Source of the DNA: Sympetrum striolatum
Lineage: Eukaryota; Arthropoda; Insecta; Odonata; Libellulidae
Length of the DNA: 64,000 nucleotides
Assembly (NCBI GenBank): GCA_947579665.1
Contig: OX388350.1
Coordinates: forward strand, 91,035,152-91,099,151
Direction of reading: 5' to 3'
The notes under the pieces were generated by a model. It searched no databases, was not told where the DNA came from, and worked only from the letters and a program-made list of their open reading frames with translations. The position numbers were made by a program, and so were the translations under genes. The stretch's first letter is position 1. Every line of letters starts with the position of its first letter. Positions 1-10,734 of this stretch are shown piece by piece.

Positions 1-19
1 CATTTTTCAATTGAAATGG

Positions 20-180
20 ATGAATTGCTGGACAGCTGTTCCACCTCTCAACTGCCTATCTTCCACCTCAACCGTCATTAGAGGTGTGGATGAAGACTTG
101 AACATAACACAAGAGCTGGCTTGCCTACCATGGATGGCACTGCTACTGGAGAGGATATATTTGATGAATTAAAAAAAAAT
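20..180 (+). pseudogene. Decayed hAT/ZBED-like transposase fragment
   Basis: Translating from about 72 gives VIRGVDEDLNITQELACLP. A one-step frame change then gives MDGTATGEDIFDEL, up to an A-rich run at 170-178. The pattern 'RGVDE..N.T.EL......GT.TG.DIF.E' is typical of domesticated and transposon-borne hAT-like proteins (the GTF2I-repeat/ZBED/FAM200 type). Only about 50 residues survive. The frameshift and the abrupt join to Penelope-like sequence at about 180 show it is dead. The family call rests on motif memory alone. Confidence 0.4.
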
Positions 181-182
181 AT

Positions 183-548
183 TTGCCCTCCTCTACAACC
201 CCAAAGACAAATCCATCAGCACAAAAATCAGGTATATATGAAATTTCATCTCAAGACCGCAATTTGGTTTATACCCGGCTGACAAACAGAAAATCAGAGA
301 AAAGATTCAGAGAACAAATAGCCCATTTTAAACAATCACTTGAACAAATGTTGCGCGGCACAAGATATACTACAACACAATCACAGAATCACTTTGGAAA
401 ATTTAAAATTGAGAAACTCGGTACACAAATCTTCCAATTAAATGCATATGAAAGCATCATTACACAAAATAACAAAGAGAAACTCATGAATTCCGACCAC
501 GGCCCCATCCCAAATTCCTCCCTATACACCTATTGGAAATTTTTCTGA
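183..548 (+). pseudogene. Penelope-like retroelement, 3' part with decayed GIY-YIG endonuclease
   Basis: The frame encodes KSGIYEISSQDRNLVYTRL, then KRFREQIAHFKQ and, near the end, LNAYESI and GPIPNSSLY. These match the order of the carboxyl GIY-YIG nuclease domain of Penelope-like elements: GIY first, then YIG, a catalytic arginine in RF.EH, and a tail of the 'NAYES...LMN.D.GPIP.S.L' type. The second motif has decayed from YIG to YTR, so the nuclease is probably inactive. An NPKDK motif about 30 nt upstream lies in another frame, so there is a frameshift near 210-220. The reverse transcriptase is missing, which makes this a 5'-truncated copy. Non-coding tail sequence continues to about 840. 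Confidence 0.72.
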
Positions 549-2919
549 CAAACAGGAAAGTCAGAGCCCTTTCTTTTCTCAGCACTCTCCTACCTCACGG
601 GGGAAAACCCCTAATCCCAAACTCTCTCCCGCCAGAGCCCTTTATTTCTCACACACCTGCACCTACGTCATGGAGAAAAAACCCAACTCATTCCACCACT
701 AATAAATAAATAGTCCACACCCTGCTGGCATCGCTTTCTATCTAATTACTCCTGATGAAGAATGCATTGCATTTGAAATACGTATTGAGTGCTATCACAA
801 AGTTCAGTGTCCTGTCTTGTTTTCTCAGAATACTGAGGAATGAGAAGAGGAACGCAGACCAAAACGGCTGTTGGAGATTTTAAACCTCTAATTCCTTAAC
901 AGCCGTGTTCCAACTTTCCTTTCTTTCATTAGGGTATGATTCCCAAAAATAATCCGGAAGGAAATGGATTTTACCACCAGAATTCCTATTTTCTTTCATA
1001 TGAATAAATTAAAAGGTTAGTACCCCAAAATTGTAACAAATAAAATACTCCATGAGGTTAGCCTGTCATAAAATAAAATATAAATTCTTAAGGAAATTGG
1101 GTAAGGTAATTTTGCACGAGAAGGCGTGCTCCCAGGAAATATCCCAAGGAAGAATAAATAAGTTAAAATAGAATAAATTCTTAAGTTCTTCAACCTCATT
1201 TGTATACCACAGGTGAATCAAAACAATAACATTCTACTACACTTCACTTGGTCATGTAACAGTGTAAGTATAATAAGTTCATTACCAATAAATTCATTCA
1301 TAAATAAAATTTAATAAATATTTTAACTGTAATATAAATCACCTGAGGGAGAATATCTTATCTACTAAAACCTTTATTTTTGGATTGTTACGGAAACTAC
1401 TTATCAGCTTGAGCAAGTTGATTATATAATATTTTAAGGTTTAACTCGATATCAAATATAAGATAATTACAAAGTTAAGTAGCACAATGTACTTTAAATG
1501 ATTATGTGCAACAGATCTAACATAAGAATACATCCCAGAAGTCCTTTTTACGCAAATCTAGAGCCATTGCTACCAATACTTATCTGCAACCACCACAAAT
1601 AAAATATTTAGAATGAGGCAGGCATTACATGCTTATAATCATACAGCAAATTTTATTGTCGAAAGAAAGTGAATTTGAATCTTTGGTTGAGCTTGATTTT
1701 CTTATTGACAATTACTGATGGCATTTCTGAGGTATAAATGTTTACATACATACTGGCAAATCAAACATAATCCATATTAGGATAAACTTTGAAAAAATAC
1801 AATTAAATACGACCATATCTTCAAATTGAAAAATAGAGTTTAACCTGGTGGCCCTAGGGATGCTGTGGTAATCCAAGGGATGCAGAGGTATTTTATTCCC
1901 ATTTTATCATGTTTCCATTTCTACTCAATTTGAATGGGCTCTAGGCAGTTTCTAAACATCAGATATAATGATTTGGTGGAGGTTTTAAACATTGCAGCAT
2001 TTATTTTGCTTTTTAATTATTCTTTGGATTTGGTCTAACAGAAAACAATTTTTATGGGTGTCGGTTGGGGGCGGTGGTATGGAAGTCAGAGGGCAGAAGC
2101 ATGGGAAAGTTGGGAAAACACTGGTTTAACCACTACTCTACTAAAAGGAACCTTTCAAGAATAAATGGAACTTTATTTTCGTTATATGTACAGGATTTTA
2201 AATAATCCAACCAATCCAATACTAGAGATTTAACAATCTGAAAGCAGCACTGCCGTGAATACTAAATTAAGTCTCTCTTCTTTGATGGAATACAATATAC
2301 CAAACGGTTTTTCATCTATGATGCAGACTTTCAATGCTGAACCCTGATTCACAAAGTTTTAAGAAAATTCCACAATGGCATTCTCAGAGGAGTATATTAT
2401 ATCTATAGTGCTGTATAGCTCCAAATATATAAATATCGTACATACAATTTCCTTGACTAATTACTCAGATAAATTTATGAAGATTTCATGGTAACATGAG
2501 TAACTTTCCTAAATAGCTTTGGGGCAATATAGTTTATAGAATAAATTTATCACACTTCGATCACAATATGTTTTATCAGCTTAAACTTTCAATCATTTGA
2601 TTGGGAATCTTAGAGTAGAATATACAAACGGGAAAAGAATTGTATCTAATATTAAGAATGCATTCAGAAATCAATTTGCTGCAAAGATATTATTCGAGGC
2701 ATACAAAATCTTAAAAAAAGTTTTCTTCCAAATATATTCACAATCCTAAATTAAATGCATTTTGGGATGGTACTAATTGTTTAGATTCATAATTTTTTAA
2801 TTCCAACAAATGTCAACCCGAATATTTCTCATTGGGGCAAAAATACCTCAAAATATGAAACTTCTCGTTTTCTGCTAAAACACAATGCTAATAATTTTTC
2901 ATTAGTATTACTTTCTCAC
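549..2919. other. Non-coding stretch
   Basis: Apart from the Penelope-like tail (to about 840) I see no gene. The DNA is very AT-rich, and the only open frame of note (1017-1199, minus) has no recognisable motif. Further exons of the minus-strand gene at 2920-3509 would be expected in this direction, but none could be identified, so this may be its next intron. Confidence 0.5.
747..791 (+). ncRNA. Hammerhead-ribozyme-like fold in the Penelope-like tail
   Basis: CTGATGA (752-758) is followed by a small hairpin (AATGC 761-765, loop ATT, GCATT 769-773), then GAAA (775-778) and the self-complementary ATACGTAT (778-785). T786 occupies the cleavage position. The base after it begins a 3' strand GAGTG (787-791) that pairs with TACTC (747-751). 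This is the core order of a type I hammerhead: helix I, CUGANGA, helix II, GAAA, helix III, UH. Helix III is short and palindromic. Penelope-like elements are known to carry hammerheads, some with very short helix III. Helix II is weak here (G-T closing pair or bulged A759), so activity is uncertain. Confidence 0.62.
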
Positions 2920-3509
2920 CCGTCCTCATTCTTCCCGGACTCTCTCCGTCCTCGACGAACAGTGCCCGTTAACGTTAAATACTGTCGTCCTGTATCCTCC
3001 AATCCAAGCATTGGTCCATCTGCAACGCCAGTTCCTCTTCCCGGTGCTGATCCTCGTCTTCGACGCCGCCTACCTGAATGTCGTCTTCCAGTACCAGTCT
3101 GCTCACTTTGCTTATCAATTTCTTCAGCCGAAAGTTCCTCATTCAAGGACTTTTTACATTCCTCCTCTGCTGATACCTGAGAGTGATAGTTCATCACGTT
3201 AGATTTGTGATCTATAACCAAGGAGGGAAAGCTAAAGCGATATTCTATTAACACACACAACATTATGATAAACTTGGATGAATTCATCCAAAGACAAAAG
3301 AGCAAGAATGTGAAACATTGGCACAGAATCATGGGTATGTGATAACTTGTTGAAGATTTAAAACTAACAATCTTTTTCAAACATACATTTATTGGCGCTC
3401 CGTTTTCCTGTTGATGATTTTCAGGGGAGGGGCTCGCCCCGTTTTGTATTATTTTCATTTGACCGTTCTTTACACTTACGAACGCTGATGGCGGCTTTGA
3501 TTCTTCCAT
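2920..3509 (-). CDS. First two coding exons of a TMEM169-like membrane protein gene (partial)
   Basis: Exon 1 is 3509-3387 (41 codons from ATG at 3509-3507, context GCGACATGG), with donor GTATGT at 3386. Exon 2 is 3176-2920, after a CTCTCAG acceptor, and ends with donor GTGAGA at 2919. Phases agree (0, then 2). The frame also happens to stay open through the 210-nt intron, but the intron translation looks like non-coding sequence. Exon 2 encodes an acidic stretch (SAEEECKKSLNEELSAEEID), an arginine-rich stretch (GRRRRRRGS) and then RQYLTLTGTVRRGRRESGK. The 'LTLTGT..RG...G' signature is what I recall upstream of the membrane segments in TMEM169. Those segments would be encoded further left and are not seen. 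The gene lies tandem to and downstream of cnc. The exon model is fairly sure; the family name is tentative. Confidence 0.55.
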
Positions 3510-3780
3510 GTCGCAAAATTAAATTTTTCTTTCGAAAAATTACTACCTCACACCCTAAGTTCCGCCGCTTCAAGAACTAAACGTAAAAATCGAGCAACAA
3601 CTATCATAAGGTAGTTCAAGTTGTGGATATGCTTGTCTTGCGCGGACAGATCGTGCGCATGAAGTGAATAACGACTTTCATGGAACAGCGCGTAAGACTT
3701 TAATTTCAAAACCTTCGGAGAAGTGCTTAGCTTCGCTGCAACTCTAATAAGATTATTAGCCAAATATATATCGATTGCCT
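3510..3780 (-). promoter_or_regulatory. Probable 5' region of the TMEM169-like gene
   Basis: CpG dinucleotides are clearly more frequent at about 3390-3770 than in the flanks, and the segment sits immediately upstream of the first ATG on the minus strand. That fits an unmethylated promoter and 5' UTR. No TATA box or other core element could be assigned. The open frame at 3548-3763 (minus) has no recognisable motif and is treated as 5' UTR or chance. Confidence 0.35.
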
Positions 3781-4466
3781 ATTCAGAAAACATAAGACTC
3801 TACGCATTAGATGATTTATTTTACCCTCTTTTGCGTATAGCCACCTAAAGCATTCGATTGAAGCATTATTAAACTTGTTTGAAGAATTTTTTTTCAACAG
3901 CGACAGAATACTAATTAAAGAAGCTATTATGGAAGTGGATGTACTAACACCGCCGTTTTATAACAAGAATTCTTAAGGGCATAGAAATCAGCTGCCGTTT
4001 CTTCTTATTATGCAGCAAATTCTATCTCTCTCTATATTCTAAAAAGTATAGTATAGTAAAGTACTTTTATGCGATAAATACCATCTCTCACAAATGTATC
4101 ATTCAACTCATTACTTAAATATTGCATGCAAGAGTAAGTATGAAATCAGATATAAACGCTTTAGCTTAGTAATCTCATCTTCGGATATTTTTTTGACCAA
4201 TTACTAGGTGCCTACTAATTTTGAGTAAATAAGACTGCATAATCAAAATAAAATGAAAGACACTATTGCATAACTGAAAACTAAATACGAAGTCATTCCA
4301 GACACAATTGGACTTAACAGAAAATCTTTCAAATACTTCAGATTTCCCTATCAACTTTCCAACAAATGCAGAGACAGCAGAAAAATATGATGTTACTTGT
4401 TCCCCTTTTAACTATGCATGAATGGTAGGAAGAAGTCCCATTCTATTTCAGTTGAGTTACTATTTG

Positions 4467-4909
4467 GGTGTTCAAATGAAAAGGTATGAAACGACACTGA
4501 GGGTATAATTGAAGTCTTAATCCAAATTAAACACCTGAGTACAACTATCCAACAGTTTCACAAACCGAATGATTCCCAGAATCCCTGTGGCTGTGACAGG
4601 AGCAAGTCCTTTACTAATCGATTGTGTGTTCCGTCCAATTGACATGGCAGTGCTTATAAGGTCATCGACGACTTCACATTGCGAAATTCGACGATTTAAT
4701 AAATAAAAAACATCTCTAAGGTTCTCAGATGACGAACTAAAGGGCACAGTGAAGGACTGGCTCTTATTCTGGTAACAGGGAATCCTTTAAAGCCAATTGG
4801 CTCCTGAAACAGTGGGATAGTGGTGCTCAGGCTTCTGGTGTTTAATTTGGATAGAGAGTTCAACTATGACCACAGTATCATTTCGTACCTTTTCATTTGA
4901 ACACCCTAA
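4467..4909. mobile_element. MITE-like element with long terminal inverted repeats
   Basis: The left end begins GGGTGTTCAAATGAAAAGGT and the right end is its complement. Similarity continues inward for about 100 nt (4467-4565 against 4803-4909), including the shared block ATCCAAATTAAACACC. The arms differ at roughly one position in six, so the insertion is old. No clear target duplication was found. An open frame on the minus strand inside it (4517-4747) has no recognisable domain and is not called as a gene. Confidence 0.6.
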
Positions 4910-5084
4910 TATTTTAGAAAAGGCATAAAAAAGTATGGAAGCTGTCTGAGAATGTAACATCTTAGGAAACACAATAATTTATTTCTTTTATAAGAAATTC
5001 CATTATGCTAGACATAAGATTGGTCAACAGTTATGTATTATCTTTCTGTAAATTATACAGCCAAAAAGCTGGTGAGTGGCTCAC

Positions 5085-5342
5085 CCCCTCTGGCATAAGC
5101 TACTAAAAGGGGTTTATTAAGTAGAAAGAGGAGTGTGTAGTATGCCCTTGCTTTCTTCACTGAACCAGAATGCTACAAGCAGAATTTGTCCGTGAAAGAG
5201 AAACACGATGACTGTACAAGTAACACTTTTCTTGACAGTTCATAACAAGAGACATTGATTAGTGCAATTGTCCACTCATACCTCAGTAGCTTTCATTTCA
5301 TCACAGCCATGATCAAGGTACAAAAAGGTGACAAAAGTAATT
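5085..5342 (+). repeat. Dispersed repeat family A, copy 1
   Basis: About 250 nt that recurs inverted at 33174-33414. Shared blocks include TAGTATGCCCTTGCTTTCTT, the motif ACTTGTACAGTCAT (in complement) and AGCCATGATCAAGG followed by GTGACAAAAGTAA. No coding potential, terminal repeats or poly(A) tail were seen. It could be a SINE or a non-autonomous DNA element. Confidence 0.6.
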
Positions 5343-6280
5343 GAAAAATAAATTTTTCTTTACCCTGTACAAAATGATAAAGGAAATATTCCATTTATCA
5401 GAATATGGTAGCAGGAACTTATATATTACATATATCAATATTTATTTTCATCCATTATTCCTATCTTGATTTTTCAAATTAATTATTTAACTATTAAATT
5501 GAATCAATTTGCCCTTTCTGAATACAAGTTGATTTCTTGAAAACCATCGTTTGTAAATGTTTAGGGTTTGAGTTTAAGTTTGTACTTGTTTGCACTCTTA
5601 AAACATTTTTGAAAAAATTCCAGTTATATACAAATTCATGTACATGTTAGCCCTACGTTAGTTTTAAAAATTAACTGTGCTTTTAAGATTATTGTTGAAT
5701 GATTTGAGCAAAGACAAAATTAAAGCAAGAAGTTTAATTTAGATCTTTCAGTTGAAATAGTTAGCAATAACTTCTCATAAGTCAAGACAAGCAACATCAT
5801 GGAACTATTTTATAAATCTCAGATTCTATGTTTGCTGAATTTGATGTTTTGAGTTAATATGATTGATATGTTTCATCTTCACTACCTCTTAAACACTTAA
5901 CTAAACTAAAATATTTTTAACTTTTAAGAAAGGGTATTCCTGACTATAAATATACATATACTACTAAAATAAACAATAATATTATTATATATCATTATTC
6001 TCATGCTATGAAAATGAATTGTAAAGGTGATGGTATTTTAACTATATAAAGAATTGGTATATTCTGGAGTTTTTTCACTGATATCTTGGATTAGATGTAC
6101 TGTCGTGACGCAGCACTCGCACTGATTAGTCTGCGACGCGACATAGTCGAATTGAAGAACACAGTTCTAAGAGTACAGTATTATTTATTTAATAGTTTAC
6201 AGTTTGTTGTATGTTCACAATTGGAGCAGGCTCAAACACTGGTCGTCTGGAACCGCTGTAGCACATGGAGTGCAGTGGGG

Positions 6281-6476
6281 ACCTTAGACGCTGCGAGGAT
6301 GGACAGGAATCGTGGTGCCTGGTCTGGGGACCTTAGACGCTGCGAGGATGGACAGGAATCGTAGTGCCGGGTCTGGGTACCTTAGACACTGCGAGTAGAG
6401 AAAGGAATCGTGGTGCCGGGTCTGGGTACCTTAGACACTGCGAGTAGGGAAAGGAAGGGAATGGTACTCTGTGCTA
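6281..6476 (+). repeat. 49-bp tandem repeat, four copies
   Basis: The block ACCTTAGAC recurs at 6281, 6330, 6379 and 6428, giving an exact 49-nt period. Each unit reads roughly ACCTTAGACRCTGCGAGNA, then a purine-rich part, then AATCGTGGTGCC and GGTCTGGG. Copies 1 and 2 resemble each other more than copies 3 and 4 do. The run is GC-richer than its surroundings. Confidence 0.85.
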
Positions 6477-6520
6477 CAAGCAGTTCCTATATATAGGAAG
6501 AAAAGGGTCAAGAGTAGGGG

Positions 6521-6700
6521 AACTGGCACGTGGCACAAAGTCAAAAAGGGCCCAGAGAAAGGGAACTGGCACGTGGCACAAGGTCATAGATGTAGCTAGG
6601 AAGCTAGTGGGAGGGAGAAGTAGAAAGAGTATCGGTCGGTCTTTCAAGGGAGTCTATTGTACCAAACGAGGCACGTGGCACAAGGTCATAGAAGAAGGAA
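6521..6700 (+). repeat. Short repeats around GGCACGTGGCACAA
   Basis: GGCACGTGGCACAA occurs near 6525, 6568 and 6670. The first two sit in a 43-nt repeated context (AACTGGCACGTGGCACAA), and the last two are followed by GGTCATAGA. The segment continues the GC-rich minisatellite area. The open frames across it are translations of repeats, not genes. Confidence 0.55.
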
Positions 6701-7102
6701 AGGGTACTAGCAGTGCCTCGGAGATACTTATCTTAGGAGTAATGGACAGTGAAAAGGCGGGCGAGAGGAGGCGCGTGGCCTATGAGGAAAAATGGGGGGG
6801 AAACAAAGTAGACGCTGAGGCGCCTCCCAGTCTAGAACCCGCATGGCGAGGAATGTCCTCTGGCCGTTCTTAGCCCTCTACAACAGTACTACCCAAACAA
6901 AAGTACAGTTATTAGATGCCCCACAAAGTTTTTAAACATGAAAGGAGCATTCAAGGGGACACTGCAATATGTGAATGTTAAATTGATAACAATAACTTAC
7001 AATCATAGATTTCATATTTTAACGCCTTTAAATAGCTAAAATATTCAACATCACAACAGAAATAAAAATTATCCTCATTTGGTAGGAAAATCAATAAATA
7101 AT

Positions 7103-7228
7103 ATGGATGAAGTTCTTTCAGGTTTTCTACTGGATGATGTGAGTCATTGCCAACACTTCTAGGGCACAGTCGGCCAAGAAAATGTCGGTGCCTGGTCTGG
7201 TAGAAAACCTGAAAGGACTTCATCCACA
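7103..7228. repeat. Inverted repeat, 28-nt arms
   Basis: ATGGATGAAGTTCTTTCAGG and the next 8 nt (7103-7130) are repeated as the reverse complement at about 7200-7228 (GTAGAAAACCTGAAAGGACT and beyond) with few mismatches. The spacer is about 70 nt. It abuts the left end of the decayed transposon at 7233, so it may be a separate foldback insertion. Confidence 0.6.
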
Positions 7229-7232
7229 GCAC

Positions 7233-8103
7233 AGGGGAGCGTGGGGCAGAACAGGGTAATGTGGAAAAATGGGATACCACATTTATTTAGCTAAATTAGT
7301 GCTATTGCCTATGGGAAAATGACTCGTACACATTGGATTGACATGCCAAAGTAGTGAGCAAGCCATTTCCGCTGTTCCGTGCCCCTTTGTGCTACAGAAC
7401 ACTGAGTCGAATTTTCAGAGATTGTTTTTGTAATTTTGGGCATTCATTCCTGATGCATGTAAGTAGTGATTCATTTGAATAATTATTACTTCTAGCATTC
7501 TGTTAAATGAATTTTAATCGACGTTTCTGTATGGTCAATGTTTATTAGGCTAGAAAACTGCACCATAGAATTGGTTAATCTAAAAATGAGGTTGCGGGGC
7601 AGGACGGGATACTACTGGAGTAACCAAACCTCCATCTTCTAGTGATATTGAAGATGACTGCCTTTGCTGCCCTGACTATTCAGCGGAGGGCTGGATAAGA
7701 TCTACCAGTTGCCTCAAGTGGGCACACAATATTTGCGCCGGAATAGATAGTAAATACAATGAGACCTTCACATAAGTGTATTATGTGAATGACTTGTGCA
7801 TTAAATTCTCTACATAAGTTATCTTTTAATGTTTTAGGTATTTTCAAGTTAATTTTTAGTCCATAATATTATCTCAGCATGGCAACATAGTATGCCATTT
7901 TGCCCCAGAGGTGGGGAAAAACAGGGAAGGTTACACTGTTTTGTAAAACCATTAATAATATAAAAATGCTAAATGTGCAATACCAAATATAACTCTTTAC
8001 AAAGTTAACACTAAGCATACCATAATACTGTAACTTTTTACTTTCCTTATACCCAAAAAAATCAGAGAAAATCAAGTATTCCGTTTGGCCCAACCTTCCC
8101 CTA
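7233..8103 (+). mobile_element. Decayed DNA transposon with transposase zinc-finger remnant
   Basis: Imperfect inverted ends were found. The left reads AGGGGAGCGTGGGGCAGAAC, and the complement of the right reads AGGGGAAGGTTGGGCCAAAC. Between them, on the plus strand, 7624-7773 encodes DDCLCCPDYSAEGWIRSTS, then CLKWAHNICAGID and a stop. The spacing 'C..C...EGWI.C..C..W.H..CAG' is that of the PHD-like finger at the C-terminus of many insect pogo/piggyBac-type transposases. One cysteine is replaced by serine. The rest of the transposase is not recognisable. The superfamily is a guess, the dead status is not. Confidence 0.5.
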
Positions 8104-10373
8104 ACATCAGGGAAGCACAGAATTCTTCATAAATAAATAATGTTCAATGGACATAAAACACAATCTCAGTTATTTCCTATTCACATTTATTGGAACTAAT
8201 CTGTTACAAATTAAGTATGAAACATTTTCTTTTGGCAAACATGTATGATTAACAAAAATATAATTTCTTTATCACAATGTTTGAGGCAAAATAACACCTG
8301 AGGCCTCCACACACACAGATCAGCACATTTTTTTGTTTTGTAAAATTCTAAAAATAATCACCCACAGTATATAAATCTGGATTATTAGCAGAATGTCAAA
8401 GGAATGTTACAGTAACCTAACTTTGTCATTCTGCTGCTGGAACTTTACTGAAGCATGGTGGACCAAACTGTAGGATTGAGATAAATCACCATAAGAGAAA
8501 AATTATAGAAGCCAACTTTGTTTGATGGCAATTGCACAGGGGGAACAAGAGCTGAAAGTCTCTTTTTCAACTAAGGGAGTATAAGGTTTCTCAAGATAAC
8601 CCATATTTTCAATAAGAATACCACCGACACAAGATTTCATAAAAATATTTGTCAAAATAAAATTATCCCAAACCAAAGGTAGCATTCTCCCTGGCAAAGC
8701 GATAGGCTCCGTCAGAAACTGTTAGTCACAGTTTTGAATGACTTTCTACATAACCCAAAGCCTTGCTTCTAGCCTTGTTTTTACCAACAGCTCAACTTTT
8801 CCATCAAATAATGCACAATTATGACATGTAAAAACATGGACACACACTTAAAATTACCACCTCAATTGCAGCACGTGAACTTTTCACTTGTTACCCCACA
8901 GAATATGCAATGACAGGACAACAAAGACCCCCAGTGTTAAAAATGTGGTTAAGGGAAGGGTTGCTCTTTTCCATAGCACTACCATTCCTTTAACTAAAGA
9001 TGCAAGCAGAGGCAGATACGTAAGCAACTGCTCACAGATGTCATTAAAGATAGCCCCGTATGGTTTAAAGAGAAAACTGCATTTAATTTCAAAGTAATCA
9101 ATTGCAATTTTCTGCACTCCCTGAAGGAGAAACAAAGAAAAATTTGGACATCCAGGCATATTATGAGGTAACGCCTAGGTGGTTCAGATATCACCTATAC
9201 ACAATCAATACCAGCGACATGATTCAAGGGATGATACTTTAATTCTTACATCCAGACCACAATAATATAACCACATATATGACCCTCACTCTTCTAACAC
9301 CACTTTCTTAACTACTTTGAATCTTTATTGTGATTTGAGCTAACGCTTAGGGACGGTTCATTGCACGCTGGTTTAACGTTTGGAGTGTCTCCCTGCCTCA
9401 GCAAGTGCTGGAATTTTCAGATATAAGTAAACGATGGCAAAATAAACAATGCAAACTATTTACATTAATCAATTTCTTTCAGATTCACCTAATACAAATC
9501 CTGTTTTAAAATGAACACTGACACCACCCATCTTGGACGAGTGTTTCAGATCAGACTTCTACACATTATGCAAAAATGAAAACTTTTGGTAAATCACTAG
9601 GCCTAATGATTTTTACTGCAGCCCACCTTTCATTCGGATAGATTTATTTTCAGGGAAGATGTGACAATCATAATGAAATACATACCAGATGAAACATTTT
9701 TCAACAGAGAAAAAGAAACATTAATGCTGGAATGAGAGCAGGGCTGATGCAGTAAAATTTACAACAAAATGTTTCCTTAGATGGTGATGCTGATGCAGAA
9801 AATCTGGACCAAACGAAAATGTGCAAATGAAGAAATTTGTTAGAATATAAAAAATGATTTGTACAAAATTCTAAGGACTATTTAAGTGAAGAGAGTTCAT
9901 GATGGGAGCAAGTCAATTTTGCTGCTTTTGAATTCAAATAACTCTCCAGTGATTTCAAGCCTAAACTTCTTTTGCCTCAATCCCAAACTCTGGTTTTATA
10001 TTTAAGCACCACCGATGCATCACTCCACACAGAGCGGTAGCACAGCAAACTCGGGCATCAAACTGTGGTGCACGATTTCTACTGAATGAATCCTAACACC
10101 AAACTTAAGTTGCTCCATACAATGCTTTCACTTGCACTCAATTTAATTCAATATTTACACTTTGTCACCCTCGAAAGAATCTCTACCTTTTAAGGTATCA
10201 ATAAAAATATTTAATTACTATTAGTAGTAAAAAGTCAAAGAGTTATCGTTATTGATGACAAATAAAAGCAAGAAGGCCACAATCTTCAAGGCTCAGCCCA
10301 TTCACCGCTATGTCACAATATATTCATTTGTACCAATGGCGCACTAATGAAGGCTTCCCTACAGAAGTCCTTG
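8104..10373 (-). other. cnc: Presumed cnc 3' UTR and flank
   Basis: This is AT-rich sequence immediately downstream of the cnc stop codon with no coding pattern. Open frames at 8503-8697 and 8884-9194 on the minus strand lack motifs and are taken as chance. Several minus-strand AATAAA hexamers occur; one complement lies near 8187, so a long 3' UTR is possible. The real cleavage site cannot be set from sequence. Confidence 0.35.
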
Positions 10374-10559
10374 TCACACGCCACTTCTACCAGGAGTCCC
10401 TGCACCACTTGCACCCGGTGCATCACCAGGGCCATGTCCTCCCTGAGGATCTGGTGGTGGTCCACCAGCCCGAGGCACCAAAAGCACTGTTCCATCAGCT
10501 GACTGCTGAAGGCTGTACTCAAACTGGGAGTAAGGTCTCCCTTCTGGGTCTCTCAGCGC
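10374..10559 (-). CDS. cnc: cnc terminal coding exon
   Basis: The exon follows an ATTTAACAG acceptor and is read in phase 0 from the bZIP exon. It begins [20 protein letters not shown], which corresponds to the conserved block that follows HVFQ in insect Cnc (LRDPEG.P.S...YSLQQ.ADG). It then runs [10 protein letters not shown] and a Gly/Pro-rich tail ([18 protein letters not shown]) to stop TGA at 10376-10374. The 61 residues include a C-terminal tail shorter than the Gln-rich one of Drosophila. The upstream intron uses a GC donor. Confidence 0.88.
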   Translation of the reverse strand, partial: ALRDPEGRPYSQFEYSLQQSADGTVLLVPRAGGPPPDPQGGHGPGDAPGASGAGTPGRSGV

Positions 10560-10734
10560 CTGTTAAATTACGCAAAAGGAACACTTAGAAAATAAGATAA
10601 ACGATAAGCAGTCCTCATTGTTCCTTCCACCACATCTTGATTAACGGAACATTTTCCTTCAAAGCTCCCTCAAAAAGAGAACGAGACTGCACCACATGTT
10701 ATCTTAATTTGCTTAAAGTATTTGCCAAATATAT

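Noticed and set aside
2916..3509. Single 197-residue ORF on the minus strand
   Set aside because: Its middle (3177-3386) is AT-rich non-coding sequence bounded by good GTATGT and CTCTCAG splice sites; a two-exon model explains it better.
4517..4747. 76-residue ORF on the minus strand
   Set aside because: It lies within the MITE-like element, has no recognisable domain and partly overlaps an inverted repeat arm.
8884..9194. Overlapping hydrophobic ORFs on the minus strand and one on the plus strand
   Set aside because: Two frames are open at once, no motif is present, and the position downstream of the cnc stop fits 3' UTR.
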